Positions 8,359 to 18,588 are shown, counted from the first letter of the stretch. The stretch is DNA of 64,000 nucleotides from Leptolyngbya sp. NIES-3755 (GCA_001548435.1 AP017308.1:1807030-1871029); one strand, 5' to 3'. Made by a program: numbers and translations. Notes: generated by a model not told the origin, from the letters alone.

Positions 8359-11300
8359 ATGATGGCATCACCTGAACAAGAAGCAGCAAGGCTGACGACC
8401 CTTTACGGATACAGCATTCTGGATACCCCACCTGAAGCGGCATTCGATAGTCTGGTGCAGTTAGCCGCTCAGATCTGTGAGGTTCCGATCGCACTTCTGA
8501 GTTTTATCGATGTCGATCGACAATTTTTCAAAGCCAAAGTCGGTCTTGATGTGGTCGAAATGCCGCGCCGCAAATCGATGTGCAATCACACCTTGACGCA
8601 ATCTGATGTTTTAGTCGTTGTAGATGCGTCCGGAGAGGAGCGCTTTATCACCCATCCTTTAGGATCGGATTTGCCCCCGATTCGATTCTACGCAGGCATG
8701 GCACTGATCGATCCTGATGGCTATCCGCTCGGTACATTGTGCGTGATGGATTATGTGCCGCAAAGTTTAGATACCGCTCAAAAAACCGGCTTACGATCGC
8801 TCTGTCAGCAAGCGATTACGCTCCTCGAACAACGTCGCCAGATTCGAGAGCTAGAACAATCGGCAGGACAAATGCGATCGACTGGAATGCAACTCCAGTT
8901 ACAACTCCAGCACGTTGTCACACGGGTTTTAGCTGAATCTGCCACTTTGGACGAAGCCACTCCCCGACTGTTGCAAACCATTTGTGAACACGCGAACTGG
9001 GACTTTGGCGAATTGTGGCTTGCCGATCGAGCTGCTAATGTGATTCGCTGTACGGCGCATTGGAGCCGAATGGCAGGACAATTTACCGAGTTTGAACACT
9101 CATCGCAATCGTGGGTTTTTGCCCCTGGATATGGTTTGCCGGGACGAGTTTGGAGCAGTGGCGAACCGCTGTGGATGAGCGATGTCGTGTATGACAAATT
9201 GTTTTTACGATCGCATATTGCCGCCAAGGTCGGACTTCATGCGGCAATGGGTTGTCCGATCATGAGCTGCGATGGAACCGTTGGCGTGATTGCCTTATTT
9301 AGTCATCGAGTGCAGCCCCCTGACGAAGAAATGATGACCACAATGATGGTCGCGATCGCGGCTCAAGTCGGACAATTTATCGAGCGCAAACAAGCAGAAG
9401 AAGAATCGCAAAGACAGAATGCTCGATCGCAGTTACTCGCAGCAATTACCTTGCGAATTCGCCGATCGCTGCACATTGAAGAAATTCTCGAAACGACAGT
9501 GGCAGAAGTGCGCCAGTTTTTGCAAGCCGATCGAGTAGTAATCTACCGCTTTGATGAAGAGTGGAATGGAGTCGTTGAAGTCGAATCCGTGCAAAATGGT
9601 TGGGTTTCGGCTTTGGGTGAACATATCGAAGATACTTGCTTCAAAGAAGGGTCTTGGCGACGCTATCAGCAAGGAGAGACCACTACGATCGATGATGTTG
9701 AAATTACGCCGCTCACTCCTTGCCACCAAAGATTACTCAGACAGTTTGAGGTGAAAGCCAATCTTGTCGTTCCCATTCTCCAGAATCATGACAATGAGCC
9801 AGAACCTCAACTTTGGGGACTCTTAATCGCGCATCAGTGTGAGAGTCCGCGCCAATGGCATAGTTTTGAAGTTGAATTTCTGACTCAGTTGGCGGATCAA
9901 GTTGCGATCGCATTGATGCAGGCTCGATTACTGGATCAAGAACGAGAACAGCGATCGACATTAGCCGAACAGAATCTAGCTCTAGAACAAGCCAGAGCCG
10001 AAGCAGAACGGGCTTCTCAGATGAAGAGTACTTTTCTAGCGACAATGAGCCACGAGATTCGGACTCCGATGAATGCAGTCTTAGGCATGACTGGATTATT
10101 GCTCGACACTGAATTGAATTCGACGCAGCGAGATTTTGTCGAAACGATTCGTACCAGTGGCGATAATTTGCTGACTTTGATCAATCAAATTCTCGATTTC
10201 TCAAAACTTGAAGCGCGAGAAATGGAGCTAGAAACGCTCGATTTTAATCTGGCTTCCTGCATTGAAGAAGTAGCAGATTTGTTTGCACCTGCGGCATTTG
10301 CGAAAGGCTTAGAGATTGGCACTTTAATTCACCCCGGTTTACCGATCGACCTTCGTGGTGATGTCAGTCGATTGCGGCAAATTCTCACCAATCTTGTCGG
10401 CAATGCGATTAAATTCACCAAGCGCGGTGAAGTGATCATCGAAGCAGTTTTAGAGTCAGAAAATCAAACCTCAGCCACGATCGCATTTTCTGTCACCGAT
10501 ACCGGGATCGGCATTCCTGAAGAATCACAATCTCGATTATTCCATCCGTTCGCTCAAGTCGATGCGTCCATGACTCGTCGGTATGGTGGAACTGGATTAG
10601 GATTAGCAATTTCGCGTCAGTTAGTGGAATTAATGGGCGGTGAAATTGGTGTTGAAAGTAGACCAAAAGCGGGATCAAAATTCTGGTTCACGCTCACCTT
10701 TGAAAAGCAACTCGATCGCATTTCGCCTCAAACAAAATCTGTTACCGAACTCGATTTAAGCCAATTAAAATTATTAGTCGTTGACGATAATGAAACCAAT
10801 CGCACGATCGTTCGCTATCAAGTTTCAGCTTGGGGAATCGAAGTCGATGAAGCGGAAAATGCCGCGATCGCACTAGAGAAATTACGCGATCGTGCTCATT
10901 CAGGAAGACCTTACAACCTTGCAATTCTCGATATGCAAATGCCCGAAGTCGATGGCGAAACGCTCGGTTCTCAAATCAAATCTGATCCTGATTTAGCCTC
11001 AGTAAAATTAATTATGATGACTTCGGTTCATCGTTGGGGTGGTGCAAAACGGATGGCAGAATTGGGATTTTCCGCCTATCTGATCAAGCCCGTGAAGCAG
11101 TCCAGATTGCTCGATTGCATCATGAGTACACTGTCCCCGACTGAACCCATCAAAACGAATGTGACTCCCGTTCAAACCGTCTCAAATCCAGCCAATCCAA
11201 AACTTAAAATTCTGCTGGTTGAAGACAATATTGTGAATCAAAAAGTCACCTTAAACCAGTTGAAACATTTGGGCTACACTGCGGATGTTGCGGCGAATGG

Positions 11301-11931
11301 CAAAGAAGCGATCGAGATGCTAGATCAAATTCCCTATAATCTCGTGTTGATGGATTGCCAGATGCCGATTCTAGATGGATATGCCGCCACAAGAGCGATT
11401 CGAGAACAACAATCTCAGCGGCAAAGTGTGATTATCGCACTCACAGCAAATGCAATGCTAGAGGATCGAGAGCGATGTTTAGCAGCGGGAATGGATGATT
11501 ATTTAAGTAAACCAATCTCGAAAGAAAAGCTGAGTGAGAAGTTAACCTATTGGGGTGAATTGTTAGAGCAGCAAGCGGTAAAACAACAGATGAATTTAGC
11601 GATCGATTGGAAACATCTCCACCAAATTTCCGATGGAAATACAGAGTTTGAACGCGAATTACTCCAGATTTTCTGGGAAGATACCCAACAGCATTTAGAC
11701 TCAGCAAAAACTGCTTTAGAGTCAGGAAATGCAATCTCTGTTTCGCGCTCTGCTCATCACGTGAAAGGTTCAAGTGCGAATGTCGGATTGTACGAAATGC
11801 AAGCGATCGCATCAACCCTAGAGCAGCAAGCACTCAAAGACGATTTATCGCAGGCGGCAACACTCATTTCGCAGCTTGTGGAAATGCTAGACGGATTAAG
11901 ACAGTTCCTGAATGCCGAACCCTACGCTTAA
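8359..11931 (+). CDS. Cyanobacteriochrome-type hybrid histidine kinase (GAF-GAF-CBCR GAF-HK-REC-REC-Hpt)
   Basis: A 1190-residue soluble light-sensing phosphorelay protein. Order: GAF (about 25-165), GAF (about 195-345), cyanobacteriochrome GAF (about 370-520), a coiled linker, HisKA with H565 in SHEIRTPMN, HATPase (about 665-785) with DTGIGIP and [10 protein letters not shown], receiver 1 (D858), receiver 2 (D999) and a C-terminal Hpt domain with AHHVKGSSA (H1133). The third GAF contains the canonical chromophore pair C455-H456 followed by KANLVVPI, plus a DXCF motif (D425-T-C427-F428) exactly 28 residues before C455, as in the dual-Cys blue/green photoreceptor TePixJ. Bilin binding through two cysteines is inferred from these motifs; the output is unknown. 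No DNA-binding partner is adjacent. Confidence 0.92.
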   Translation: MMASPEQEAARLTTLYGYSILDTPPEAAFDSLVQLAAQICEVPIALLSFIDVDRQFFKAKVGLDVVEMPRRKSMCNHTLTQSDVLVVVDASGEERFITHPLGSDLPPIRFYAGMALIDPDGYPLGTLCVMDYVPQSLDTAQKTGLRSLCQQAITLLEQRRQIRELEQSAGQMRSTGMQLQLQLQHVVTRVLAESATLDEATPRLLQTICEHANWDFGELWLADRAANVIRCTAHWSRMAGQFTEFEHSSQSWVFAPGYGLPGRVWSSGEPLWMSDVVYDKLFLRSHIAAKVGLHAAMGCPIMSCDGTVGVIALFSHRVQPPDEEMMTTMMVAIAAQVGQFIERKQAEEESQRQNARSQLLAAITLRIRRSLHIEEILETTVAEVRQFLQADRVVIYRFDEEWNGVVEVESVQNGWVSALGEHIEDTCFKEGSWRRYQQGETTTIDDVEITPLTPCHQRLLRQFEVKANLVVPILQNHDNEPEPQLWGLLIAHQCESPRQWHSFEVEFLTQLADQVAIALMQARLLDQEREQRSTLAEQNLALEQARAEAERASQMKSTFLATMSHEIRTPMNAVLGMTGLLLDTELNSTQRDFVETIRTSGDNLLTLINQILDFSKLEAREMELETLDFNLASCIEEVADLFAPAAFAKGLEIGTLIHPGLPIDLRGDVSRLRQILTNLVGNAIKFTKRGEVIIEAVLESENQTSATIAFSVTDTGIGIPEESQSRLFHPFAQVDASMTRRYGGTGLGLAISRQLVELMGGEIGVESRPKAGSKFWFTLTFEKQLDRISPQTKSVTELDLSQLKLLVVDDNETNRTIVRYQVSAWGIEVDEAENAAIALEKLRDRAHSGRPYNLAILDMQMPEVDGETLGSQIKSDPDLASVKLIMMTSVHRWGGAKRMAELGFSAYLIKPVKQSRLLDCIMSTLSPTEPIKTNVTPVQTVSNPANPKLKILLVEDNIVNQKVTLNQLKHLGYTADVAANGKEAIEMLDQIPYNLVLMDCQMPILDGYAATRAIREQQSQRQSVIIALTANAMLEDRERCLAAGMDDYLSKPISKEKLSEKLTYWGELLEQQAVKQQMNLAIDWKHLHQISDGNTEFERELLQIFWEDTQQHLDSAKTALESGNAISVSRSAHHVKGSSANVGLYEMQAIASTLEQQALKDDLSQAATLISQLVEMLDGLRQFLNAEPYA

Positions 11932-11987
11932 CCATTTGTTTCCTGTTCGATCGTCATGTCTTAACGTTGTTATGAAATGCTATCGAC

Positions 11988-13196
11988 ATGAGAAAACCGT
12001 TTTACCAAAGCTGGATTGGATGTTTAGTGATTGCATTGCTAAGCCTCTTTTTTGCGCTCAAACTCTCTGCAAATCCAAGTCAAGCGACCCTGATCGGATT
12101 TGCCTCATTAGCTGCGGATAGTTTTGCTCCGGGCAGTAATGCAGGTGCAGGAATTTCTGCTAATGGTCGAACAGGTCCATTTAAAGGACAACCGCTTCAA
12201 GGATTTAGCGCCGTTCAATTTGCCGATCGCTCTTCTTTTTGGTTTCTCACTGACAACGGTTTTGGCTCAAAAGACAATAGCTCAGATTTCTTACTCAGGC
12301 TCTATCGTGTGGAACCGAGTTTTCGCGGTCAAGGTGGAGATGGAACAATGAAATTGATTAGCCTAGTTCAACTTGCCGATCCTGATCGCAAAGTTCCCTT
12401 TCAGTTAACGAAGAGCGATCGCACTTTGACAGGCGCAGATTTTGACCCCGAATCATTCGTGATCGCTAAAGATCGATCGTTCTGGATCGGAGATGAATTT
12501 GGTCCCTATTTGCTGCATTTCGATCGTGATGGAAAATTACTACAATCTCTGATCGCGGCTCCAAATCCGAGAGGTGGAACTGTACGATCGCCCCAAAATC
12601 CGAATGGTGAGCCGAATTTAGCTGGTTCAAAAGGATTTGAATCGATGGCGATTAATCCCAATCGTACAATCCTGTATCTAATGCTCGAAGGAACAGTCAA
12701 AGGCGATCCGAATGGACGACTCAGAATTTACAAAGCGGATGCAACAACTGGAGAATTTCAAGGCATTGTCGGATATTACAAATTGGAAGATCCGAATAAT
12801 GCTACAGGTGACATGACTGCGATCAATGAAAATGAATATTTAGTGATTGAGCGAGACAATAAACAAGGTGATGAAGCGAAATTCAAAAAAATATACAAAA
12901 TTAATCTCACCAAGAAAGACGAAAATCAAACGATCGAGAAACAAGAAATGGTCGATCTTCTCAATATCCAAGATCCAAACGATCTTTACCGAGATGAGAA
13001 GACACAGTTTCGATTTCCATTTCAAACGATCGAGGATGTTCTCGTGCTCAATTCCAACACGATTTTAGTAGCGAACGATAACAATTATCCATTCTCGATC
13101 GCACGACCCCCAGGCATCGACAATACAGAAATCATATTGTTGAGACTTGCCCAATCCCTCAATCTAGATTCCCGAATCGGTTTACCCAATCGTTAG
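11988..13196 (+). CDS. Esterase-like activity of phytase family protein, exported
   Basis: 402 residues with an N-terminal signal anchor or signal peptide (hydrophobic segment about 9-27) and a long beta-propeller-like domain. The segments GFSAVQFADRSSFWFLTDNG, DFDPESFVIAKD...FWIGDEFGPYLLHFD and SKGFESMAINP are characteristic of the phytase-like esterase family. Likely periplasmic or cell-surface; substrates are not established for most members. The DUF4333 lipoprotein gene begins 3 bp after its stop, so the two are probably co-transcribed. Confidence 0.82.
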   Translation: MRKPFYQSWIGCLVIALLSLFFALKLSANPSQATLIGFASLAADSFAPGSNAGAGISANGRTGPFKGQPLQGFSAVQFADRSSFWFLTDNGFGSKDNSSDFLLRLYRVEPSFRGQGGDGTMKLISLVQLADPDRKVPFQLTKSDRTLTGADFDPESFVIAKDRSFWIGDEFGPYLLHFDRDGKLLQSLIAAPNPRGGTVRSPQNPNGEPNLAGSKGFESMAINPNRTILYLMLEGTVKGDPNGRLRIYKADATTGEFQGIVGYYKLEDPNNATGDMTAINENEYLVIERDNKQGDEAKFKKIYKINLTKKDENQTIEKQEMVDLLNIQDPNDLYRDEKTQFRFPFQTIEDVLVLNSNTILVANDNNYPFSIARPPGIDNTEIILLRLAQSLNLDSRIGLPNR

Positions 13197-13199
13197 CTT

Positions 13200-13964
13200 A
13201 TGCGTCATCTCAATCAATCCCCATTCATTCTCCCACTGGTCCTCATTTCCTTAGTCGGCTGTGGCAAAACACTCGATACCGCTAACATTGAAGCCACTAT
13301 TAAAGATGGCATTACCAAACAAGGCGGATCTTCGATCAAATCGGTAATCTGTCCAGACAATATCAAGCCCGAAGCAGGCAAAGAATTCGAGTGTGTTGGC
13401 GTTCTCGATTCGGGTGCAGGCTTCCCGATTTCGGTCAAGCAACAAGATGCCCAAGGCAACATTTTCTGGGAAGCCACCAGCGTCAAAGGTTTACTCAACA
13501 TGGCACAGCTTCAAACCGAATTCGAGCAAGGGCTGACAAAAGAAATTGGACAAGCCTCGATCGATTGTGGCAAATCAACGATTTATCGATCGGTCAAACC
13601 TGGCGAAACCTTTGAGTGCCAACTGATCAAACGTGATTCCAAATCTGCGAACGAACCCGAAGCCAGCGAAAAGCCCGCCTCCACTGATTCAGCCAAACCT
13701 GCCCCAAAACCAAACGATACGATTCAAGTCACGATCCAACCTTCTGGAGACATCAACTGGCAACGCATCATCAACGTTACAGATGTAAAAACTCCAACGC
13801 CAACAACTACGGCAGCAACAACGGTGACAGACACAAAAAAACCAACCGGAGCAGAAGCGCCAAAATCGGAAGCACCAGATTCTAATCCGTCTCCTGCTCC
13901 ACCTGCTGCAAAATCCCCTGAAGATTTTCTAAATCAGCCAGGAGCCGCAAACGATTTTGAGTAA
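13200..13964 (+). CDS. Lipoprotein with two DUF4333 domains
   Basis: 254 residues. The lipobox is LISLVGC with the acceptor Cys at about residue 21, so the protein should be lipid-anchored outside the plasma membrane. Two similar units follow (about 25-95 and 105-175), each with a Cys pair in the pattern ..S(V/I).C....(K/Y)..PG..FEC, typical of DUF4333, known mainly from actinobacteria and cyanobacteria. The rest is a low-complexity Pro/Thr/Ala/Ser tail. Function unknown. It starts 3 bp after the phytase-like gene. Confidence 0.8.
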   Translation: MRHLNQSPFILPLVLISLVGCGKTLDTANIEATIKDGITKQGGSSIKSVICPDNIKPEAGKEFECVGVLDSGAGFPISVKQQDAQGNIFWEATSVKGLLNMAQLQTEFEQGLTKEIGQASIDCGKSTIYRSVKPGETFECQLIKRDSKSANEPEASEKPASTDSAKPAPKPNDTIQVTIQPSGDINWQRIINVTDVKTPTPTTTAATTVTDTKKPTGAEAPKSEAPDSNPSPAPPAAKSPEDFLNQPGAANDFE

Positions 13965-13974
13965 GCGACCAATT

Positions 13975-14358
13975 TCACTGTCTCGAATTAAAGATCTGTT
14001 TCACTACATCCAATCGTGAACAGTCCCAATAATCGATATGCGAAGAAATCAGTCCCTCAGAATTCACTTTCAATTCACTCCGACCTGAAATCGCCATTCG
14101 CGGCTTCCAAGGGAGAGGAGCATTCCAACTCAATGTCCAACGAGTTTGAATCTGATCCTCGATTTGCTCGATCGAATGCACATCCATCCGCACATCGAGA
14201 AATGCCGTGTCAATAAACTTGATCATGCCGCGATATCGATCGACTCCCCGAAACCGATTCATCGGATCTTGAAAGAACACATCCGCCGCGTACAAGTCAT
14301 AACTCTGATCCTTTGGAAATCGTGCATAATCCTCACGCAGTGCCTCGACTAGATTCAC
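13975..14358 (-). CDS. DUF2358 family protein
   Basis: 127 residues, soluble, with the pattern of the DUF2358 family (NTF2/SnoaL-like fold): an acidic-aromatic N-terminus, YDLYAADVFFQDPMNRFRG, a central beta region WTLSWNAPLPWKPRM and ISSHIDYWDCSR near the end. The family is conserved in cyanobacteria and plastids; its function is not known. It overlaps the upstream gene by 4 bp (ATG inside the previous stop region), so the two are translationally coupled. Confidence 0.82.
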   Translation of the reverse strand: MNLVEALREDYARFPKDQSYDLYAADVFFQDPMNRFRGVDRYRGMIKFIDTAFLDVRMDVHSIEQIEDQIQTRWTLSWNAPLPWKPRMAISGRSELKVNSEGLISSHIDYWDCSRLDVVKQIFNSRQ

Positions 14359-14921
14359 AACTCCACCTCATCCCAAAGTCGTCTTAACTGTCGCTGCCAA
14401 GCCTCCATTGTGTCCGATCGAGATTGTGATCCCATCGCTAGATCGCCCATAATCCCTTCTTGATAAAAGCGATCGAGCGTTTGCATGGTTGCCTCTAAAG
14501 ATTGTCCCTGTCGCTTTGCGGCTTGAACAATTTGCCGAATTCGCCTTTCCACAAACACATTAAAGACTTCATCTAATCCGTTCTGCTTTAACAAAATCAA
14601 TCGCTGAACTGCCGACTGAAAATCCTCGATCGACAAACCGCTCGTAGAATGCTGAAAAACCGTCCAGAGTACGCCTTGATGCAGCGCATAGCGAGTTTCC
14701 TGAGTCAGATCAAAATTCGCTTCTAAAAGCTGTTCCCAATACGGCTCGGCATCTTGAGCAGGTGCGATCGGCAACAATATCCGTAACCAAGATTGATCAT
14801 CCGACAGCAAGATCAGTAATCGAAACTGTGGTGTTTCCACCTGAAACGAACCCGCCCCCAAAGTCTGAACCTGCTCACCGAACAATTCGCTCAGCGTCGA
14901 AGTTAATTCTTCTAAAATCAT
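14355..14921 (-). CDS. Conserved cyanobacterial hypothetical protein (chaperone-like fold suspected)
   Basis: 188 residues. The N-terminal two-thirds show alternating short strands and amphipathic helices (FQVETPQFRLLILL, WLRILLPIAPA, YWEQLLEANF) as in type III secretion chaperone-like or YbjN-like folds; this fold guess is weak. The C-terminal part is helical. No catalytic motif or membrane segment was seen. It is the first gene of a two-gene unit with the DUF2358 gene. Confidence 0.65.
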   Translation of the reverse strand: MILEELTSTLSELFGEQVQTLGAGSFQVETPQFRLLILLSDDQSWLRILLPIAPAQDAEPYWEQLLEANFDLTQETRYALHQGVLWTVFQHSTSGLSIEDFQSAVQRLILLKQNGLDEVFNVFVERRIRQIVQAAKRQGQSLEATMQTLDRFYQEGIMGDLAMGSQSRSDTMEAWQRQLRRLWDEVEL

Positions 14922-15010
14922 AATTGTAATCTATAGAGCACAAATCATTAGCGGGCGAACCGACTGTAAACTCTGTCACCCCCACTCTAATTTAAGCCGA
15001 TCGCTCTCAT

Positions 15011-15039
15011 AAAAAAACCTGACCAATTGCTTGATCAGG
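15011..15039 (-). terminator. Rho-independent terminator of the DUF4912 gene
   Basis: On the minus strand an 8-bp stem with one mismatch (CCTGATCA / TGGTCAGG, loop of 6) is followed directly by seven T residues. It lies about 65 bp downstream of the DUF4912 stop codon. Confidence 0.85.
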
Positions 15040-15103
15040 ATGGAAGGGAGAACTCAAATGCAGAATGAGACACTCGGTTTGATCTCATCCGACACCGATT
15101 AAT

Positions 15104-16357
15104 TTAAGCCAGCCATTCTTCCACGGCTTCTTCTTTACTATTCGTCCGACGTGCAGGCGTTTCCCGCTCGAACTTCATGTGAATCTCACGATTCTGTTCA
15201 CCATCCGCCGCGACTGCCATGATCGGGAAGTCAATCAAACCATCCTGGAACGACATCTGGAAGCGGAAGGTTCCATCCGGATTGAGCTTGATCGGACGAC
15301 CGCCGATCGTCACGGTTGCATCTGGTTCGGTCGCACCATAGACAATCAGTTCTGCATCCGCAATTAACCAGAACTTACGCGGACGAGGGGGAGGAGCCGA
15401 AGCCGAGAATCCAACACCCGACATGGTGAGACCGGAAGCGGTAGGCATTGCCCACATTCCGACACCTGACGGGAACACGTAAGAACTAATCGTTTCAAGA
15501 TGCGGTGCTGCGGCAGAATGTTGCATCGAACCGTAAAGCGATCCGGCGATTCGCATTGCTTCGGTGGTTTGCGCCATCCCAAAGATTTCGTCGTAAATCG
15601 CGTTTCCGCCTTGAATGCCACCCGCTGCCATCGTGGGCTTGAGGCTGGGGGGAACCAACTCAGCAAAGGTCTTACCACGCAAGTCTTCTTCCCAAGCCAA
15701 GGTAATGAAATGATCTTCAATCCAGTCAGAGGGGTAAACCGGAGGAACGCGCACTGGAGCCGATCGAGCTAAAACAAGCCAGCGACCATCAGCGCTACGA
15801 TAACCCACTTCGATCGCATAATCTCGATCGCTGACCGGAACCGGCAAATACCATTCCCGCGCCATTTCATCACAGGGATATTCCTGAACGCTGTGTGGAG
15901 CTTGCGAACCAAAGTCAATATCCGTCACGTCATACACGCGGAGGGCTAATTGCTGCCCACCTTGGCGACGTAGCTCCTGTTTGTGTTCATTCGGAATATC
16001 CCAGTACGTGTACGCCCACTGGGGATCGCGAGGCATTAAAACGATCCGGCTTTGTCCGTATCCTTCCGGGAGATCGATCAAGTCGGCATCTACAGTCGCG
16101 AGTACGTTTGCGCTGACGACTGAGTCTAATTGAGGGTCATCTTGTCCAACGTCGAATTTGGTTGCTTCCACAGCTTCTTGTGCCTCTATGGTACGGGTCG
16201 GGGTTGGGGTTGAAAATCGAGTCCGTTCAATCTCCTGAATCGATGCGAGCAGTTGATCTTTCCGCATCCGACTATAGCGAGATACGCCATATTCACTCGC
16301 CACTCGACGTAGTTGGCGAAGTGTCATTTCAGTGAGAGGGGGACGTTCTGTAGCCAT
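15104..16357 (-). CDS. Rho-N domain plus DUF4912 protein
   Basis: 417 residues, soluble. The N-terminus (about 8-48) matches the Rho termination factor N-terminal/SAP-like helical motif (MTLRQLRRVASEYGVSRYS). A DUF4912 domain follows (about 90-215), with the block WAYTYWDIP and the acidic-aromatic REWYLPVP. A third, beta-rich region near 325-395 (YGATEPDATVTIGG...) resembles an Ig-like fold. The family is widespread in cyanobacteria and of unknown function; a nucleic-acid-binding role for the Rho-N part is inference. A terminator follows the gene. Confidence 0.8.
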   Translation of the reverse strand: MATERPPLTEMTLRQLRRVASEYGVSRYSRMRKDQLLASIQEIERTRFSTPTPTRTIEAQEAVEATKFDVGQDDPQLDSVVSANVLATVDADLIDLPEGYGQSRIVLMPRDPQWAYTYWDIPNEHKQELRRQGGQQLALRVYDVTDIDFGSQAPHSVQEYPCDEMAREWYLPVPVSDRDYAIEVGYRSADGRWLVLARSAPVRVPPVYPSDWIEDHFITLAWEEDLRGKTFAELVPPSLKPTMAAGGIQGGNAIYDEIFGMAQTTEAMRIAGSLYGSMQHSAAAPHLETISSYVFPSGVGMWAMPTASGLTMSGVGFSASAPPPRPRKFWLIADAELIVYGATEPDATVTIGGRPIKLNPDGTFRFQMSFQDGLIDFPIMAVAADGEQNREIHMKFERETPARRTNSKEEAVEEWLA

Positions 16358-16711
16358 ATCACTTCTCCGTGATTTGTGTGTCCGTTCTCAAGCGGTTGGC
16401 ATCTTTTCGAGCGCGTGTGCGCGGTCAGGGGATCACCAATTCCAAGATTTCCTGAAGCTTGGGGATCGCAAGATGCTTTATATCGTGCAGGAAACTTCTA
16501 AATCGATCAAGGGGTCAAAAAGCTTGATTAATCGAAGCTTTACGAGTTTTCAGGTTGTTCAGGGATCATCATGTCATAATTTCATAACAATTATACCGAT
16601 TTGGGATCGCTTCCTGGGATCAATCTGAGCATAATTATCAAGATCCCCTGACATTAGGAGAAGCAATCGGATTCCTGTACACTTCTGTAAACCATCTTTC
16701 ACGAACAGCGT
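16358..16711. other. Divergent intergenic region, promoters probable
   Basis: 354 bp between two divergent genes with no open frame worth calling. A TATAAT hexamer lies on the minus strand at 16590-16595 and a CATAAT on the plus strand near 16629-16634; neither has a convincing -35. GGGATC-containing words recur several times. No further structure was recognised. Confidence 0.4.
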
Positions 16712-17473
16712 ATGACTTTGGGCGATCGAGAACCGACTGAAATGGAAGAATCGACAGGCAAAAGAAGTCGATTGATTAGTAAAGTACTCGCGCCCGCAGT
16801 TCGGTTGTGGTTGCGATCCCAGGTCGAACACGTGGAAGATCTGCACGTCGAAATCACCGCAGGCGATCGACAAATCCTATCGGGCTACATCGAACAGCTT
16901 GAGATTTCTGCCAAAAACGCGATTTATCAAGGCTTAGCGCTGAATCAAATCCAACTGACCGGACAAAATATTCGTGTAAATGCGGGTCAAATCGTGCGAG
17001 GTAAACCGCTTCAATTGCTCGAACCCATCCGAATTCAGGGATCGGTTTTATTAGAAGAAGCTGACTTAAATACCTCGCTCAAAGCGCCGTTACTGAAAGC
17101 AGGCGTGACAGAATTTCTCCAAACACTTTTGCGATCGGGGACAGCGGGGATCAGTAATGATCGCGATCTTAATTTGCAAAATCTCACGATTCAACTGCGA
17201 TCCCAACAAGTCGTGTTAGGCGCAACTTTGATTTCGGATAGTGGGAATGAAACACCGATTGCGATTCGGACAGGATTCGCTCTTGCGGCTCCGAACTTGC
17301 TCAAATTAGTGAATCCTCAATGGTTGCCTCATGCCGCTGCAAAAAGAGGATTACCGCTCTCAGATTTGGACGGCTACACCTTTAATTTGGGAGATGAAAC
17401 GGAAATTCACGAACTCGCGATCGATCCCGAAAAAGTCACCTGCCAAGGGAAACTCATCGTTCTGCCCGCATGA
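16712..17473 (+). CDS. DUF2993 / LmeA-family lipid-binding-like protein
   Basis: 253 residues. After a short polar start it follows the DUF2993 pattern: LAPAVRLWLRSQ, then repeated long beta strands (ILSGYIEQLEISAKNAIYQGLALNQIQLTGQNI split over two blades, with VLLEEADLNTSL), as in the tubular lipid-binding fold of LmeA. Most cyanobacterial members are uncharacterised. ATG at 16712 is used; an in-frame ATG ten codons later is possible. No signal peptide is evident, which is unusual for LmeA proper but common in cyanobacterial members. Confidence 0.78.
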   Translation: MTLGDREPTEMEESTGKRSRLISKVLAPAVRLWLRSQVEHVEDLHVEITAGDRQILSGYIEQLEISAKNAIYQGLALNQIQLTGQNIRVNAGQIVRGKPLQLLEPIRIQGSVLLEEADLNTSLKAPLLKAGVTEFLQTLLRSGTAGISNDRDLNLQNLTIQLRSQQVVLGATLISDSGNETPIAIRTGFALAAPNLLKLVNPQWLPHAAAKRGLPLSDLDGYTFNLGDETEIHELAIDPEKVTCQGKLIVLPA

Positions 17474-17635
17474 AATCCGAGAAGCGTACCCAACTTAAAC
17501 GATTTACTAACGTTCAAAGTAAAATCTTTGGAAACCGTTGCCACTTGGCGAAATTTTGCTGAATTCCCTGCCGAGACGATCGAGAAATCAAACCCTACGT
17601 CGGTACACTACGCAATAAAGTAGCTCTACCGAAAA

Positions 17636-18085
17636 ATGGCGACGATTCTTGTTGTAGAAGACACTCAAACGGATGCAGAACGAGTCCGAATGGCTCTAGC
17701 GCCCTACCGCTGGGAGCTAAAATTTGTCATGAGCAGCACCGAGGCGAGATGTGCAATCCAAGAAGAGTTGCCTGTCGCGATCGTGCTCGATATTCTCTTG
17801 CCCGATGACACAGGGTTTCAACTCTGCCGCGATCTTAAAGCTGATCCAGTTACGGCAAAGATTCCCATCATTATGTGTTCGAGCAAATCTACAGATATCG
17901 ATCGCTTTTGGGCACTGAAACAAGGAGCCGCGTTTTTCCTTGCTAAACCGATTGATCCGATCGTGCTTGCCCAATTCGTTCGACAACTCGTTCCAGAACC
18001 AGAGCCGATTCCTGAATCCTTGCCCCTTCCAATCGAACAAAGTCCGATTCACCCTTACGCGCACTGGAACTTTCTCGCATCATGA
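17636..18085 (+). CDS. Single-domain response regulator (CheY-like)
   Basis: 149 residues: one receiver domain with acidic pocket E8-D9, phosphoacceptor D52 (VLDILLPDD), a conserved Ser in MCSS and K in LAKPID, followed by a short Pro/Glu-rich tail. No DNA-binding domain. The stop overlaps the start of the FHA-domain gene by 4 bp, so receiver and FHA protein are made together; a link between His-Asp and Thr-phosphorylation signalling is an inference from that coupling. Confidence 0.9.
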   Translation: MATILVVEDTQTDAERVRMALAPYRWELKFVMSSTEARCAIQEELPVAIVLDILLPDDTGFQLCRDLKADPVTAKIPIIMCSSKSTDIDRFWALKQGAAFFLAKPIDPIVLAQFVRQLVPEPEPIPESLPLPIEQSPIHPYAHWNFLAS

Positions 18086-18588
18086 CTTCTCACGATCAAA
18101 ATCCCGCCATGATTCCTTGGAAATCCTATGTTCAATATGCTGCTTTGCGATCGAGACAATTACTCTCGCAGCGCAAACCCGCTCAACCAAATGAAGATGA
18201 CATTCCAACCGCGATCGATTGTCGTCCTCATCTGGTGCTGCATCTTCCAGACGGCATGATTCACTTCTGGCTACAGAACCAACAGAATTGGCGAATTGGA
18301 CGCAGCAAAGACTGTGACATCGTGTTGTCTGATCAATGTGTCTCGCGCTACCATGCCGCGATCCAACTGCTCGAACCTGGTGAGTTTTATCTCGTGGATT
18401 TGAACAGCTATAACGGGTCATTTATTAACGAGCGACGAGTTCGAGAAATTTCGCGACTGCATTCGGGCGATCGTCTCAGTTTTGGACAAATCGAGCTTGA
18501 GTTCTACGATGGAACCCCTCAGTTTTTCAAGAATGCGGCAGTAACGGCAGAACCAACGTTACAAAGTAGTACACCAGTGGCGCGGTAA
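18082..18588 (+). CDS. FHA-domain protein
   Basis: 168 residues with a forkhead-associated domain at about 70-145 showing the standard order: WRIGRSKDCDIVLSD, SRYHAAI and LNSYNGSFINERRV with the late Asn. Such domains bind phosphothreonine peptides. The N-terminal 50 residues are polar and the last 20 are low-complexity. It is coupled to the CheY-like gene by a 4-bp overlap. Its 3' end overlaps the convergent cdsA gene by 62 bp. Confidence 0.9.
   Translation: MTSHDQNPAMIPWKSYVQYAALRSRQLLSQRKPAQPNEDDIPTAIDCRPHLVLHLPDGMIHFWLQNQQNWRIGRSKDCDIVLSDQCVSRYHAAIQLLEPGEFYLVDLNSYNGSFINERRVREISRLHSGDRLSFGQIELEFYDGTPQFFKNAAVTAEPTLQSSTPVAR

Noticed and set aside
12840-13068. Lys/Arg-rich small frames inside the phytase-like gene
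   Set aside because: Alternative frames of an A-rich coding stretch without ribosome sites.
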